A stretch of 64,000 nt of DNA from Candidatus Woesearchaeota archaeon (lineage in GTDB: Archaea > Nanobdellota > Nanobdellia > Woesearchaeales > GW2011-AR4): positions 164,062 to 228,061 of the forward strand of contig JACPMR010000003.1 of assembly GCA_016185945.1 (NCBI GenBank), given 5' to 3'. Both the position numbers and the translations under genes were made by a program. How positions within the stretch are numbered: the stretch's first letter is position 1; the number at the start of each line of letters is the position of its first letter. The notes under the pieces are model-generated. The model was given only the letters and a program-made list of their open reading frames with translations. It did no database searches and had not been told where the DNA came from. Of this stretch, positions 28,452-38,268 are shown piece by piece.

Positions 28452-29693
28452 TTAACCCAATTCATTAACCGTCACCAAATTAACCCTTGTCTCGTTCTGC
28501 CTTACCTTTGAGTCCATTCCAATCAGGAACTTGACATTGCTTTCCTCTGCCGCCCTTACAGTGTCCCTTTCAATGCTGCCGTCAAAGACAACTGCATGCG
28601 CGTTGCTGATGCTCTTCAATGCAGTGTGTATCTCGCTTATTGGAACTTTGCCAAGCACTGAAAGCTTGTTGTCAAGTATTTCTGCCCCTCTGGTGCCAAT
28701 CAATTCCTCGAGCATTGACTTGAAAGTTGCCTTTTCCTCATTTGATATCTGCACCCTTCTTATGCTTGGAGCTGGATGATATGGGGGTCTTTGCATTGGC
28801 CTTTGGAACTGTTGCTGGGGATGCCTTCTTACAAGCTCCATCGCAGTCCTTTCCGGCTCCCTTGAAAGCTCAAGCTTTGCCTGCTCTCCAGAAATCCTGC
28901 TTCTTATTGCCTTGTGGATTTCCTTTTTTGTAAGCTCTTCTACTTCCTTTCCATCAGGAGCCTTTGTCACAAAATCAATATCGGCAACAGAAGTCAGCTC
29001 TTTTATTATCAAGTTGCCTCCCCTATCGCCATCAACAAAGGCGGTTACAACCTTCCTGCCGCACATCTCTATTATTGTTTCAGGCACAGAAGTACCGTTA
29101 ATTGCGATAGCGTTCTTGAAGCCATGCTTCAGCAAGTTAAGCACATCAGCCCTGCCTTCAACAACTACGACTTCATCGCTTTCATCTATTGCAGGTCCGG
29201 CAGGCAATCTGTCTTTGCCATATTCCACAATTTCCATGACCCTTACCGAAGCAGCCACTTCATCTGCCAGCTCTTGCGAATCAGGCATTGTATTTTCCAT
29301 CATTCTCTTGAGAAGCTCTTTTGCCCTTTCAACAACCATGCTTCTCTTGCTTATTCTTACATCCTCTATGTTGGAAACATCAATCTTGGCGTTGCAAGGG
29401 CCTATCCTCTGTATTATCTCCAAAGCTGAAGCAACTATTGCAGTTTCTGCCTTGTCCAGTGAAGAAGGAATTACAATGTTGCCTTTTGTTTTGCCTGTTC
29501 TTGTTTCTGTGTTTACTTCTATCCTGCCAATTCTTCCTGATTTTTGAAGCTCTCTTAGCTCCAAATCTGCTCCAAGAAGCCCTTCTGTCTGCCCGAATAT
29601 TGCGCCAATTACATCTGGCCTGTCAACTACACCTTCGATTTCTATGCTCGCATGAACAATATATTTTGCTGCTACCGGGCTTATTTTACCCAT
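28452..29693 (-). CDS. dnaG: archaeal DnaG-type primase
   Basis: Toprim motifs VVVVEGRADVLNLLKHG and VTAFVDGDRGG; archaeal N-terminus AAKYIVHASIEIEGVVDRPDVIGAIFGQTEGLLG. Confidence 0.95.
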   Translation of the reverse strand: MGKISPVAAKYIVHASIEIEGVVDRPDVIGAIFGQTEGLLGADLELRELQKSGRIGRIEVNTETRTGKTKGNIVIPSSLDKAETAIVASALEIIQRIGPCNAKIDVSNIEDVRISKRSMVVERAKELLKRMMENTMPDSQELADEVAASVRVMEIVEYGKDRLPAGPAIDESDEVVVVEGRADVLNLLKHGFKNAIAINGTSVPETIIEMCGRKVVTAFVDGDRGGNLIIKELTSVADIDFVTKAPDGKEVEELTKKEIHKAIRSRISGEQAKLELSREPERTAMELVRRHPQQQFQRPMQRPPYHPAPSIRRVQISNEEKATFKSMLEELIGTRGAEILDNKLSVLGKVPISEIHTALKSISNAHAVVFDGSIERDTVRAAEESNVKFLIGMDSKVRQNETRVNLVTVNELG

Positions 29694-29716
29694 TTCAATC
29701 CCTCCATGTTATAGAA

Positions 29717-29777
29717 GAAGCTATCTAATCCACTGGCATTTCAATGAGTGAAATGGAGTGATGAACATAATAGCTTC
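29717..29777 (-). promoter_or_regulatory. structured leader upstream of dnaG
   Basis: GAAGCTAT/ATAGCTTC enclosing CATTTCA/TGAAATG and CACT/AGTG stems. Confidence 0.4.
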
Positions 29778-29899
29778 CTCAGTTTAAGAGCATTTAGAAC
29801 AAGTTGCTTAACTTTATCCTACTCTATGTGATTATTAATCAAAACAAACAAATGATAATGATGATAAACTTGTCCTAATGCCTTTTAATCATTAAAGTT

Positions 29900-29976
29900 T
29901 GTAGCCCGTGACACTAACCCCCAAGCTCATTGCTTGAATTTATCGTGAGCTCCATTGGGTACTCTCGTGACGGGCT
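29900..29976 (-). ncRNA. candidate H/ACA-type guide sRNA
   Basis: Minus strand AGCCCGT-(10 nt)-CCCAA..GCTC..GAGC-TTGGG-(10 nt)-ACGGGCT-ACA; TATA-like element ~26 bp upstream (29998-30007). Confidence 0.5.
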
Positions 29977-30210
29977 CTATTTGAGAAAGATTAAGAAATA
30001 TATAAATGTTCTGGTTGGCTTGAAGTCTTAGAATTTAAGTTAAAGAATGCATTCATCTGGTTATATTAAAACCCCAGCAAAGCTTCTTGCGAAGCCCTGC
30101 CAGGGAAAAAGAGGTGATATTAAAAGAGATGTTTCTAATTAACCCCAACTATGTTACTACTATATAATGGGACAAGTATTTAAACTTTTCGGTTCTTTGG
30201 CTATTATTAA

Positions 30211-30981
30211 GTGGCCAATATATGGTTGGATAGTCTTAAATATCGGGATTTATTATATCATTTTATGTCAAAAAAATCCAAGCCAAAGGAAGAATTCAAG
30301 GTATGGGGAGGTGTGTTTGACCAATTTACGCAGAAAACAGTGTTCAGGCTTATATCGCAGGGACATTTAGAAGGGTTGGAAAGCCCAATATCAATCGGAA
30401 AAGAAAGTAATGTATTCTCTGCATTGAAAAAAGACGGCACAAGGGTTATGGTTAAGATTTACAGGCTTGAAACATGCGATTTCAACAAAATGTTTTACTA
30501 CATAAAAGACGATCCAAGATATTTAAACATAAAGAAAGGAAAAAGAAACATTGTTTTTTCATGGGTACGAAGAGAATACAGGAATATGATAAAAGCAAGG
30601 CAGGCAAATGTAAGCGTGCCAACACCATTAACCTTTTTCAACCATGTGCTTGTGCTTGAATTTATTGGAGATGAAGGAATTATAGCGCCAAAGCTCAAAG
30701 ATGAAATTCCAAAAAACCCGAAGGATTTTTTTAAAAGGATAGTTTCAAATATGAAAAAGCTTTACAATATAGGACTAGTTCATGCGGATTTGTCTGCATT
30801 CAACATTTTGAACTACAACGAAAAGCCGGTTTTCATTGACTTTTCACAATGTACAACGCTAGAAAGTTCAATGGCTCAGGAATATTTGAACAGGGATATA
30901 AGAAACATATGCAATTTTTTTAGAAAGATTGGGCTGAAGCTTGACGAGGAAAAGGTTAAAAAGGAGATTACCGGGAAATAA
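30211..30981 (+). CDS. rio1: RIO-family (Rio1-like) protein kinase
   Basis: PISIGKESNVFSALKKDG, MVKIYR, LVHADLSAFNILNYN, FIDFSQ; start may be the internal MSKKSK. Confidence 0.9.
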   Translation: MANIWLDSLKYRDLLYHFMSKKSKPKEEFKVWGGVFDQFTQKTVFRLISQGHLEGLESPISIGKESNVFSALKKDGTRVMVKIYRLETCDFNKMFYYIKDDPRYLNIKKGKRNIVFSWVRREYRNMIKARQANVSVPTPLTFFNHVLVLEFIGDEGIIAPKLKDEIPKNPKDFFKRIVSNMKKLYNIGLVHADLSAFNILNYNEKPVFIDFSQCTTLESSMAQEYLNRDIRNICNFFRKIGLKLDEEKVKKEITGK

Positions 30982-31019
30982 AATTTTTGTTAGTTGTTTG
31001 AAAAAATAGTTATTTGTTG

Positions 31020-31092
31020 AGATGCCTGTGACTTGGCGAGCGAGTCTCTCTCCGAGCCTCGCATGCCACTGTCAAGGGCAAGGAGCACTAAA
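31020..31092 (-). repeat. GC-rich intergenic element, related in reverse orientation to 52993-53078
   Basis: Minus strand CAGTGGCATGCGAG...CTCGC...CAAGTCAC shared with the 53-kb element. Confidence 0.45.
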
Positions 31093-31182
31093 ACATTAAG
31101 TAAAGAATGACTTTAACAAAATAATTCATATAAAAACCCAAAACATAAAACAACGAAATAAAAAATTTAATCAACCAACACG

Positions 31183-31228
31183 AAAGCGACTTTCAGATTT
31201 CACAAGGTTAGGAAAGTAAACCGCTTTT
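31183..31228 (+). ncRNA. three-copy hairpin family, copy A
   Basis: AAAGCG ACTTTC .. GAAAGT AAAC CGCTTT nested stems. Confidence 0.5.
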
Positions 31229-31288
31229 GATGTTAAAAAATCAAAACCAACAATAAAACTTAAAAATCATTTGTGTTTTCGAAAAACC

Positions 31289-31834
31289 ATGATAGAGTAT
31301 TCTTACGAGCTTAAGGTGCCGAAGAACAGGGTTGCTGTAATAATAGGCAAGGAAGGCAGCGTCAAGAAAGACATAGAGGAATCAACAAAGACAAAGCTTA
31401 CGATTGACTCAAAGGAAGGAGACATATTTGTTTCAGGAGAGGATGCACTTGGGTTGTATACTGCAAGAGAAATAATAAAGGCGATTGGCAGGGGATTTAA
31501 TCCAGACATTGCAAAATTGCTGCTCAAGCCGGATTACATATTTGAGGTTGTTGATTTAAGCGAATATGTTGGTAAATCAAAAGAAGCAATGCTTCGCTTG
31601 AAAGGAAGGGTTATAGGCAAGGAAGGCAAGTCAAGAAGGTTGATTGAGGAACTAACAGAATGTAATATATCTGTTTTCGGGAAGACAATTAGCATTATTG
31701 GCTTGCCAGAAACAGCAGCCAGTGCAAGGCAGGCAGTAGAGTCATTATTGAGGGGCTCAACGCATGCAAACGTATATAAATGGCTTGAAAGGAGAAGAAG
31801 GGAGATGAAGAGAAGGGCAATAATGGAGATGTAA
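31289..31834 (+). CDS. Dim2/Pno1-like KH-domain protein
   Basis: [17 protein letters not shown] and [16 protein letters not shown] GxxG loops. Confidence 0.9.
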   Translation: MIEYSYELKVPKNRVAVIIGKEGSVKKDIEESTKTKLTIDSKEGDIFVSGEDALGLYTAREIIKAIGRGFNPDIAKLLLKPDYIFEVVDLSEYVGKSKEAMLRLKGRVIGKEGKSRRLIEELTECNISVFGKTISIIGLPETAASARQAVESLLRGSTHANVYKWLERRRREMKRRAIMEM

Positions 31835-31835
31835 G

Positions 31836-33521
31836 ATGCCAAAAGAACAAAAACAAGAAACAAAAGTATTGACAGAAACAAGGGAAACGCCGATTGCATA
31901 TGAGCTGGCAAAGAGGCAGAAGGAAATTTCAGTAGCTGAGTTCTTCACAAAAAACAGGCATCTGCTTGGGTTTGACAACAGAAGAAAGGCATTGCTGATG
32001 GCTGTCAAGGAAGCAGTTGACAATTCCCTTGACGCATGCGAGGAAGCAAGAATACTGCCTGAGATAAGTGTTGAAATTATTGAAATGGCAGAGTTCAAGT
32101 ACAAGGTTGTTGTTGAAGATAATGGACCTGGAATTGTGAAAAAGCAAATTCCTAATATTTTTGCGAAGCTGCTTTACGGCAGCAAGTTTCATACTTTGAG
32201 ACAGGCAAGAGGGCAGCAAGGCATTGGAATAAGCGCTGCTGTTTTGTATTCCCAGCTTACTACAGGAAGACATGCAAAAATCACTTCAAGGGTTTCAAAA
32301 AAAGAGACGGCTTACTATCACGAGCTTGGGATTGACACCCAGAACAACAAGCCCCTGATTGCAAAAGAAGAAACTATTGAATGGGCAAAGGAGCATGGCA
32401 CAAAGGTTGAGCTTGACTTGGAAGGGGATTATATGAAAGGCAACCAATCGGTTGATGAATATTTAAAGCAGACTGCAGTCATCAATCCCCATGTTACAAT
32501 CATTTACACAAACCCGAAATCAGAGCAAGTGATATATGCAAGGGCAACAGACAAACTGCCTGATTTGCCTGCTGAGATTAAACCGCATCCTTATGGAGTG
32601 GAGCTTGGCATGCTAATGGACAAGCTCAGATGGACGGAATCAAGGACATTGCAGAGCTTTTTGACCTCTGAGTTTTCAAGAGTCGGGCCAGGGACAGCCA
32701 AAGAGATTTGCGAGCATGCTGCTGTGCTTCCCAATACAAAGCCAAGCCAGGTAAGCAGGGACATGGCTGAAAAATTGTTGCAGGGAATACAAAAAACAAA
32801 AATTATTGCCCCCCCTACTGACTGCCTGAGCCCGATTGGGGAGGAGTTGCTTGAAAAGGGATTGAGAAAAGAAATAAGGGCAGAGTTTTACTGCGCAACT
32901 TCAAGGCCTCCGTCAGTTTACAGGGGGAACCCATTTATAATCGAGATAGGCGTAGCATTTGGAGGAGAAATCCCAAAAGAAGAAAAAGCAAACATTCTGA
33001 GATTTGCAAACAGGGTGCCTTTGCTTTACCAAGAAGGCGCATGCGCAATGGCAAAATCGGTAATGGAAACAAACTGGAAGCCATACGGGTTACAGCAAAG
33101 CGGCGATTCTGTGCCAATTGGCCCTGTTGTTATTGTTGTTCATATGGCATCTGTTTGGGTGCCTTTTACAAGCGAAAGCAAAGAGGCAATTGCGCATTAT
33201 GCTGAAATCATAAAAGAAATCAAGTTGGCTTTGCAGGAATGCGGCAGGCAGCTTGGCACTTATGTAAGGAAGAAGACAAGAATTACAGAGCAGATTGAAA
33301 GAGCCAACATGTTTGAAAAATACATCCCAGAAGTTGCTGACTCGTTGGCTATTTTGACAGGCGATAAAAAGGAAAAGATCCTGCAAGGTTTGCAGAAGAT
33401 GCTTGTCAAGCCGGAGATAAAGAAAGAAATTATTGAGGAAGGCGATGCTGACGACAAGCTATACAAGATGGAGTTTGCAAAGAAAGGTGAAGATGAAGAG
33501 GCAAGAGAAGAAGCAGGTTAA
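31836..33521 (+). CDS. top6B: DNA topoisomerase VI subunit B
   Basis: GHKL ATPase: [43 protein letters not shown]. Confidence 0.97.
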   Translation: MPKEQKQETKVLTETRETPIAYELAKRQKEISVAEFFTKNRHLLGFDNRRKALLMAVKEAVDNSLDACEEARILPEISVEIIEMAEFKYKVVVEDNGPGIVKKQIPNIFAKLLYGSKFHTLRQARGQQGIGISAAVLYSQLTTGRHAKITSRVSKKETAYYHELGIDTQNNKPLIAKEETIEWAKEHGTKVELDLEGDYMKGNQSVDEYLKQTAVINPHVTIIYTNPKSEQVIYARATDKLPDLPAEIKPHPYGVELGMLMDKLRWTESRTLQSFLTSEFSRVGPGTAKEICEHAAVLPNTKPSQVSRDMAEKLLQGIQKTKIIAPPTDCLSPIGEELLEKGLRKEIRAEFYCATSRPPSVYRGNPFIIEIGVAFGGEIPKEEKANILRFANRVPLLYQEGACAMAKSVMETNWKPYGLQQSGDSVPIGPVVIVVHMASVWVPFTSESKEAIAHYAEIIKEIKLALQECGRQLGTYVRKKTRITEQIERANMFEKYIPEVADSLAILTGDKKEKILQGLQKMLVKPEIKKEIIEEGDADDKLYKMEFAKKGEDEEAREEAG

Positions 33522-33585
33522 TTTATATTTTAAAATAACACATATAAAAATATTAAACAATCACAAAAATCAATAAATAATAAAA

Positions 33586-34674
33586 ATGAAAAAATCAGAA
33601 AAAAAGCCGGTTAAGGAGCTTGAAAATTTAGGGCAGAAATTAGTTACCGACATAGAAAAAGGCAGAAACCCAACTATTGAGTTTAGTCTGCGAAGCTTGT
33701 CAAATGTGGTGTTTGACACAAAGACAAAAACATTGGGATTGGGGGAAAAGCAGCAGCAAAGGACTTTCTTCAATGTCGGGCATGCAAAGAAATTCCTGCA
33801 GACGCTTGAGGTAGCCAAGGTAAGCAGGAATTTGCTTGATGCTGAAAAACACGCAAGCTTAAGAGATGTTTTCTACATGGCAAAAAGGACTTTGCCGAAT
33901 TCCAGCATTAATATTGTTGATGACCAGGTTGAGAGTGACAAGGCGCTTGAGGATTTGGAGCTAATAACAGATTGCTCAAGAGAGCAGTTGCACATTAATG
34001 CAAACAAGATGGGGAGCGTTGCGGGCAATGTAACTATTGAGGATGCAGGCGACACAATAAACTGGGCAAAGCTTGGCTCAGGAGGATGGAGCATTCCTTC
34101 AAATGTTGAAGATATAGATTTCAAAAGCGTCAAGGCAAAATATGTGATTTACATGGAGAAGCAGGCAGTCTGGGAAAGGCTGCATGAAGACAAGTTCTGG
34201 GAAAAGCAAAATTGCCTGATTGTGACATCACAGGGGCAGACAACAAGAGGAATAAGAAGATTGCTGCAAAGATTGAATGACGAGCATGACCTGCCTATTT
34301 ACGTTCTTGCTGACTTTGACCCTTGGGGATTTTACATTTACTCTGTCCTGAAATTCGGCTCGATAAACCTAGCCCATATGTCAGGAACAATGACCCTGCA
34401 GAATGCAAGGTTTTTGGGGATTACTGCCGATGATGCAATCAACTATGACTTGAAAAAGCACTTCATCAAGTTCAAGGACGTTGACTCGACAAGATTGAAG
34501 CAGTTGGCAGACTATGAATGGTTCAAGAAAAACAAAGCTTGGCAGAGACAATTCAAGATGATGAAGGAGTTTGGGGCAAAGCTTGAAATCCAGGCATTAA
34601 GCTCAAAAGGCATAACATTTATATCTGAGAAGTACTTGCCTGAGAAGATAAAGAAACAGGATTTTTTGGATTGA
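33586..34674 (+). CDS. top6A: DNA topoisomerase VI subunit A
   Basis: Catalytic-Tyr region SLRDVFYMAKR, Toprim DFDPWGFYIYSVLKFGS. Confidence 0.97.
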   Translation: MKKSEKKPVKELENLGQKLVTDIEKGRNPTIEFSLRSLSNVVFDTKTKTLGLGEKQQQRTFFNVGHAKKFLQTLEVAKVSRNLLDAEKHASLRDVFYMAKRTLPNSSINIVDDQVESDKALEDLELITDCSREQLHINANKMGSVAGNVTIEDAGDTINWAKLGSGGWSIPSNVEDIDFKSVKAKYVIYMEKQAVWERLHEDKFWEKQNCLIVTSQGQTTRGIRRLLQRLNDEHDLPIYVLADFDPWGFYIYSVLKFGSINLAHMSGTMTLQNARFLGITADDAINYDLKKHFIKFKDVDSTRLKQLADYEWFKKNKAWQRQFKMMKEFGAKLEIQALSSKGITFISEKYLPEKIKKQDFLD

Positions 34675-34675
34675 A

Positions 34676-34843
34676 ATGGCGGAAACTGAAGAGCAAAAAC
34701 CGGAAAAGAAAAGCAATGTGCCTGCATGCTGTGTCGGCTGCGTCAGATGGGAAAAATTCGGCAAGAACTGCTACTATTATTGGGAAGGCAAAAAGCACTG
34801 CACAATGTGGACTGCCTCTTGGGATGAGATGATTATACAATAA
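34676..34843 (+). CDS. small cysteine-rich protein (55 aa)
   Basis: MAETEEQKPEKKSNVPACCVGCVRWEKFGKNCYYYWEGKKHCTMWTASWDEMIIQ directly after top6A. Confidence 0.6.
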   Translation: MAETEEQKPEKKSNVPACCVGCVRWEKFGKNCYYYWEGKKHCTMWTASWDEMIIQ

Positions 34844-34875
34844 ACTATTTAAACAACTATAACCCCATTTTCTTC

Positions 34876-35829
34876 ATGCAATGCATTGTAAGTTTAGAGA
34901 AATGCAATTCTTATAAGCAGAACGAAGTTGACAAAGCTGTAACTAAACTAATAAACAATCTTGGCGGTATTTCCAAATTTGTAAATAAAAATCAAAAAGT
35001 TCTTCTGAAGCCAAATGTTGTGAAAGGGATGAAGCCAGAAGAAGCTGGTACAACGCATCCTGCCGTGGTTGAATCAATAATTAAAATTCTGAAAGAAATT
35101 GATTGTGATGTTTATGTCGGCGATAATCCATTTGTTGATGATGCAATAGAAGCATTAAAAATATGCGGTATTTATGATGTTTGCAAAAAGCACGATGTAA
35201 GGATTGCTGTTTTTGACAGAAAGAGAAATAATACATATAAAAATGCTCTTGTTGTAAAGGGATTCCATTTAACTCATTACTTTGACGAAGTTGATGCAAT
35301 AATCAATATACCAAAACTAAAAACACATTCTCAGCTTTACTTCACAGGCGCTGTAAAGAATTTATACAGTATTATGCCAGGCCCTAGGAGGGGATTTTAC
35401 CACATGAAGTATTCCAACATGGAATATTTTGCAAACATGCTGCTTGACTTGTATTTATTGATAAGAAAAAAGGTTGTGCTGAATGTTATTGACGGCGTTT
35501 ATGGAATGGAAGGCAATGGGCCCTGCGGCGGTAATGCTAAATTTGCAGGAATTTTGGCTGCTTCAAGCGATGCAGTTGCACTTGATTTTGTAGCTTGCAG
35601 TTTGATGGGTTTGGATGTTAGCAATTTGCCAACCATACATTATGCGAGGAAAAGAAAGGATTACCTATTTCATGAAAAAAACTTAAAGATTGTTGGTGAA
35701 AAGCTGGAAAATATCAAAATAAAACCGTTTGCCGAGGCAGAGCACAAAACATTGAACATGATGCCGAAGTTTGTTAACAGTTTCAAAGATTACCTAACAA
35801 GGCACAAGGAAGAGCTAGTTTATTATTGA
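34876..35829 (+). CDS. DUF362 family protein (second paralog)
   Basis: VLLKPNVV, IINIPKLKTHSQLYFTGAVKNLYSIMPG, DGVYGMEGNGPCGG. Confidence 0.85.
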   Translation: MQCIVSLEKCNSYKQNEVDKAVTKLINNLGGISKFVNKNQKVLLKPNVVKGMKPEEAGTTHPAVVESIIKILKEIDCDVYVGDNPFVDDAIEALKICGIYDVCKKHDVRIAVFDRKRNNTYKNALVVKGFHLTHYFDEVDAIINIPKLKTHSQLYFTGAVKNLYSIMPGPRRGFYHMKYSNMEYFANMLLDLYLLIRKKVVLNVIDGVYGMEGNGPCGGNAKFAGILAASSDAVALDFVACSLMGLDVSNLPTIHYARKRKDYLFHEKNLKIVGEKLENIKIKPFAEAEHKTLNMMPKFVNSFKDYLTRHKEELVYY

Positions 35830-35868
35830 TAACTTTTATAAATAATTACTATAATTCTTTCCCTTTAT

Positions 35869-35958
35869 GGGCCAGTAGCTCAGCTTGGATATATCAATAC
35901 CAAAAAGAGCGATAGCCTTCTAAGCTATAGGTCCGGGGTTCGAATCCTCGCTGGCCCG
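35869..35958 (+). tRNA. tRNA-Arg(TCT) with D-loop insertion
   Basis: GGGCCAG/CTGGCCC acceptor, ATAGC-CTTCTAA-GCTAT anticodon arm, CGGGG-TTCGAAT-CCTCG T-arm; TATA ~29 bp upstream. Confidence 0.93.
35891..35905 (+). other. predicted 15-nt D-loop tRNA intron
   Basis: Removal gives GCTC-AGCTTGGATA-GAGC; exon TTGG pairs with intron CCAA. Confidence 0.7.
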
Positions 35959-36025
35959 CTTTAAAATAGAAATGTTTAAATATATGCATTTCCAAAATTC
36001 TGCTATCAATCAAAAAGGTGATAAC

Positions 36026-36163
36026 ATGAGAATCTTCAAGAATAGCAAAGGCATTATAACACACCCAGGGATGATGTTTGTAGTAGCACTGATATTGGGC
36101 TTAGTTGTGGCTTACTTGTGGATTAGATATACCACAATACCAAACCCGTTCTGCCCGAAGTAA
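36026..36163 (+). CDS. small membrane protein (45 aa)
   Basis: MRIFKNSKGIITHPGMMFVVALILGLVVAYLWIRYTTIPNPFCPK with AAGGTGAT ribosome-binding site. Confidence 0.55.
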   Translation: MRIFKNSKGIITHPGMMFVVALILGLVVAYLWIRYTTIPNPFCPK

Positions 36164-36182
36164 ATTTTTTAGAATTTATTAA

Positions 36183-36770
36183 TTATTTAACGCTTTTATA
36201 AACGCAATACCCAGATTTCTTGGCAATAACGTTTATGTTTCCAAAAACTTCCTGCATTTTCCTGTTCAATGTTTTTCCGCCTTTGTTGTGACGGGCAACC
36301 AATTGCAAAGAGCCATTAGTTTTAAGATGGTTTTTAGATTGTTCTATTAACTGAAAACAAACTTCTTTACCTGCTGTTTGTGGCGGATTAGACAATACAA
36401 CATCAAAATCATTGTCTTTGATTTTTTCGTATAAATTGCCCTGATAAACCTCTGCTTCGATTCTGTTTAATTCTACATTTTTCTTCGCAAGCATTACAGC
36501 CCTTTTGTTTATGTCACTTATCACAACATTTGCATTATGAAGCTTTGCAGCGACTATTCCAATGATTCCAATGCCGCAGCCAATGTCAAGGACTTTGTCA
36601 TTTTCATTAACAATCATATTCTCCGCCAATGCCAATGTGCCCTTGTCAACCTTTTCTTTGGAAAAGATACCAGATGCCGTATAGAATTCAAACTCAATGC
36701 CATGTACTTTTTGCCTTATTTTTTTTATTTTAAGCGGCGATTTCTGCTTTTCCGAATAATAATGTTCCAT
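36183..36770 (-). CDS. RsmC-like class I SAM methyltransferase
   Basis: VLDIGCGIGIIGIVAAKL and VLSNPPQTAGKEV. Confidence 0.85.
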   Translation of the reverse strand: MEHYYSEKQKSPLKIKKIRQKVHGIEFEFYTASGIFSKEKVDKGTLALAENMIVNENDKVLDIGCGIGIIGIVAAKLHNANVVISDINKRAVMLAKKNVELNRIEAEVYQGNLYEKIKDNDFDVVLSNPPQTAGKEVCFQLIEQSKNHLKTNGSLQLVARHNKGGKTLNRKMQEVFGNINVIAKKSGYCVYKSVK

Positions 36771-36772
36771 TT

Positions 36773-37591
36773 CTAAATTTCTTCCTGTTCCATGATGTCA
36801 TATAAATTATACAAAACCCTGTCAACTCCCTTAACCAAATCAAAGCCATTGCCTTCCACAACAATGCAGTTATCGTTGTAGTAAACTTTAAATCTTTCAG
36901 ACTCCCTTATATAGAGCACAAGCATGTTTGTGTCTTCACAAGTAACAATTGGCCTGTTATTGCACGGCTCTGTTTCATTCCTATCACAGGCGGCAATTGG
37001 CTTCTTTTCAAACACCTTGGACATGTGAGTATTAAAATCGGCAACTGCCAGTCCAACATAGGAAAACTGTTTGCCAGTGGGATTAAATGTAACATAAAAG
37101 TCGCTTTGATTATTGAAAAATTGCGTATTAAGGCTGCCTTCTACTGTTATTTCTTTCAAGTCCTTTGGCGAGTAACGCAATGCCAAGCTGTACAGCTTTT
37201 TACCTTTTGGGGATGTCAATTGCGTGTACCATAATCCGTCAAGAGTTACAAAGCTGTAAACTCCCTTATAGACATATCCCTGCGATGGCTTTAACTTTCC
37301 TTTCAGATTAAGCACATGCAAATCCTCCAATGTCTTTGGCTGCTGCTTGCTGAATATGCTGAAAGCCATTATTCCGATGAACAATAATGCAATTATAATT
37401 ATGCTCACAACTAAAGTCTTATCAGAAGATTTTGCCTGTTCCTCCGACTGCTTGTTTGTATCCTCAATCTTTTTGTCAAATTCGTTTACGTCGGGTTCGA
37501 GCTTTCCTCTCCATTTCTCGTATTCTTCCTTATCTATAATTCCTGATTCAAAGCTTCCCTTTAAAACATAAAGTTTTTTTCTTGGATCCAT
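36773..37591 (-). CDS. membrane protein with SHOCT-like N-terminus
   Basis: LYVLKGSFESGIIDKEEYEKWRGKL then TM VVSIIIIALLFIGIMAFSIF. Confidence 0.6.
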   Translation of the reverse strand: MDPRKKLYVLKGSFESGIIDKEEYEKWRGKLEPDVNEFDKKIEDTNKQSEEQAKSSDKTLVVSIIIIALLFIGIMAFSIFSKQQPKTLEDLHVLNLKGKLKPSQGYVYKGVYSFVTLDGLWYTQLTSPKGKKLYSLALRYSPKDLKEITVEGSLNTQFFNNQSDFYVTFNPTGKQFSYVGLAVADFNTHMSKVFEKKPIAACDRNETEPCNNRPIVTCEDTNMLVLYIRESERFKVYYNDNCIVVEGNGFDLVKGVDRVLYNLYDIMEQEEI

Positions 37592-38178
37592 TAGTTCATC
37601 ACGCCCAATATGCCGTATAATAACCTATCCTTTACTTTTATGAAATCCGCGTTTGACGAAGCTTCTGCAATAATGCAGTTGTTTTCGACATGGATGTTTG
37701 TGGTGTTGCCGTAATTGAAGTAGACAATAGGCACAATCAGAGTTGCATCCTTGCATATTATAACAGGCAAGCTAAAAGTGCTGTTTGCCGTGAAGCCCTT
37801 CCTTACATAAATGTTGTATTGTGCCAAAGTAAGCCCCATCTGGTGCTGGGCAAGCGCAATCGCCTCTTTGAATGTGCTATTTGCATCAGATGTCACATCT
37901 ATTTCAAACCTTCCCTCAAGCATTTTGAAAGAGTCGTCAAATACCAAAACATCATCAGCGTCCTTTGGCAGAAAGCTGAAGGCAGCGTCTTTTCCGTTTA
38001 TTTTTGCAATCCATATGTTGTCTCGCGGGATGAACGAGAAAATCAATCCATTATATTTTGCTTTTTCTGTTACTGGCGAAAAGCCGAAAAACACAAAACT
38101 GAAGGTGGTGCCTAGCATTATAAAAACCAGAAATAAAATCAAGCCCCATTTCTTCTTTTCTTTCTTTTCCTTCATCAT
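37591..38178 (-). CDS. membrane-anchored hypothetical protein related to 36773-37591
   Basis: Shared C-terminal pattern (ENNCIIAEASSNADFIKVKDRLLYGI vs NDNCIVVEGNGFDLVKGVDRVLYNL). Confidence 0.6.
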   Translation of the reverse strand: MMKEKKEKKKWGLILFLVFIMLGTTFSFVFFGFSPVTEKAKYNGLIFSFIPRDNIWIAKINGKDAAFSFLPKDADDVLVFDDSFKMLEGRFEIDVTSDANSTFKEAIALAQHQMGLTLAQYNIYVRKGFTANSTFSLPVIICKDATLIVPIVYFNYGNTTNIHVENNCIIAEASSNADFIKVKDRLLYGILGVMN

Positions 38179-38268
38179 AATTGCGGATAAATGCCCTTAT
38201 TTAAAATTTTTTGTTTAAGTACGAATTATAACTAAAAAATACAAATATTTAAATAGACTATGTCGTTA

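Noticed and set aside
28912-29547. 211-aa plus-strand ORF (and overlapping 28914..29429, 29321..29728)
   Set aside because: Ser/Thr-rich or low-complexity translations antisense to dnaG; typical shadow ORFs.
29757-29763. C/D box sRNA from C-box-like GTGATGA
   Set aside because: No matching CTGA D box at suitable spacing on the same strand.
29903-29976. tRNA gene (74 nt with 7-bp terminal stem)
   Set aside because: No T-loop TTCRANN, no anticodon stem in the right register; H/ACA-type layout with ACA box fits better.
20867-35829. Two DUF362 genes as a segmental duplication
   Set aside because: The two proteins are distant paralogs and their neighbourhoods share nothing; no evidence of recent duplication.
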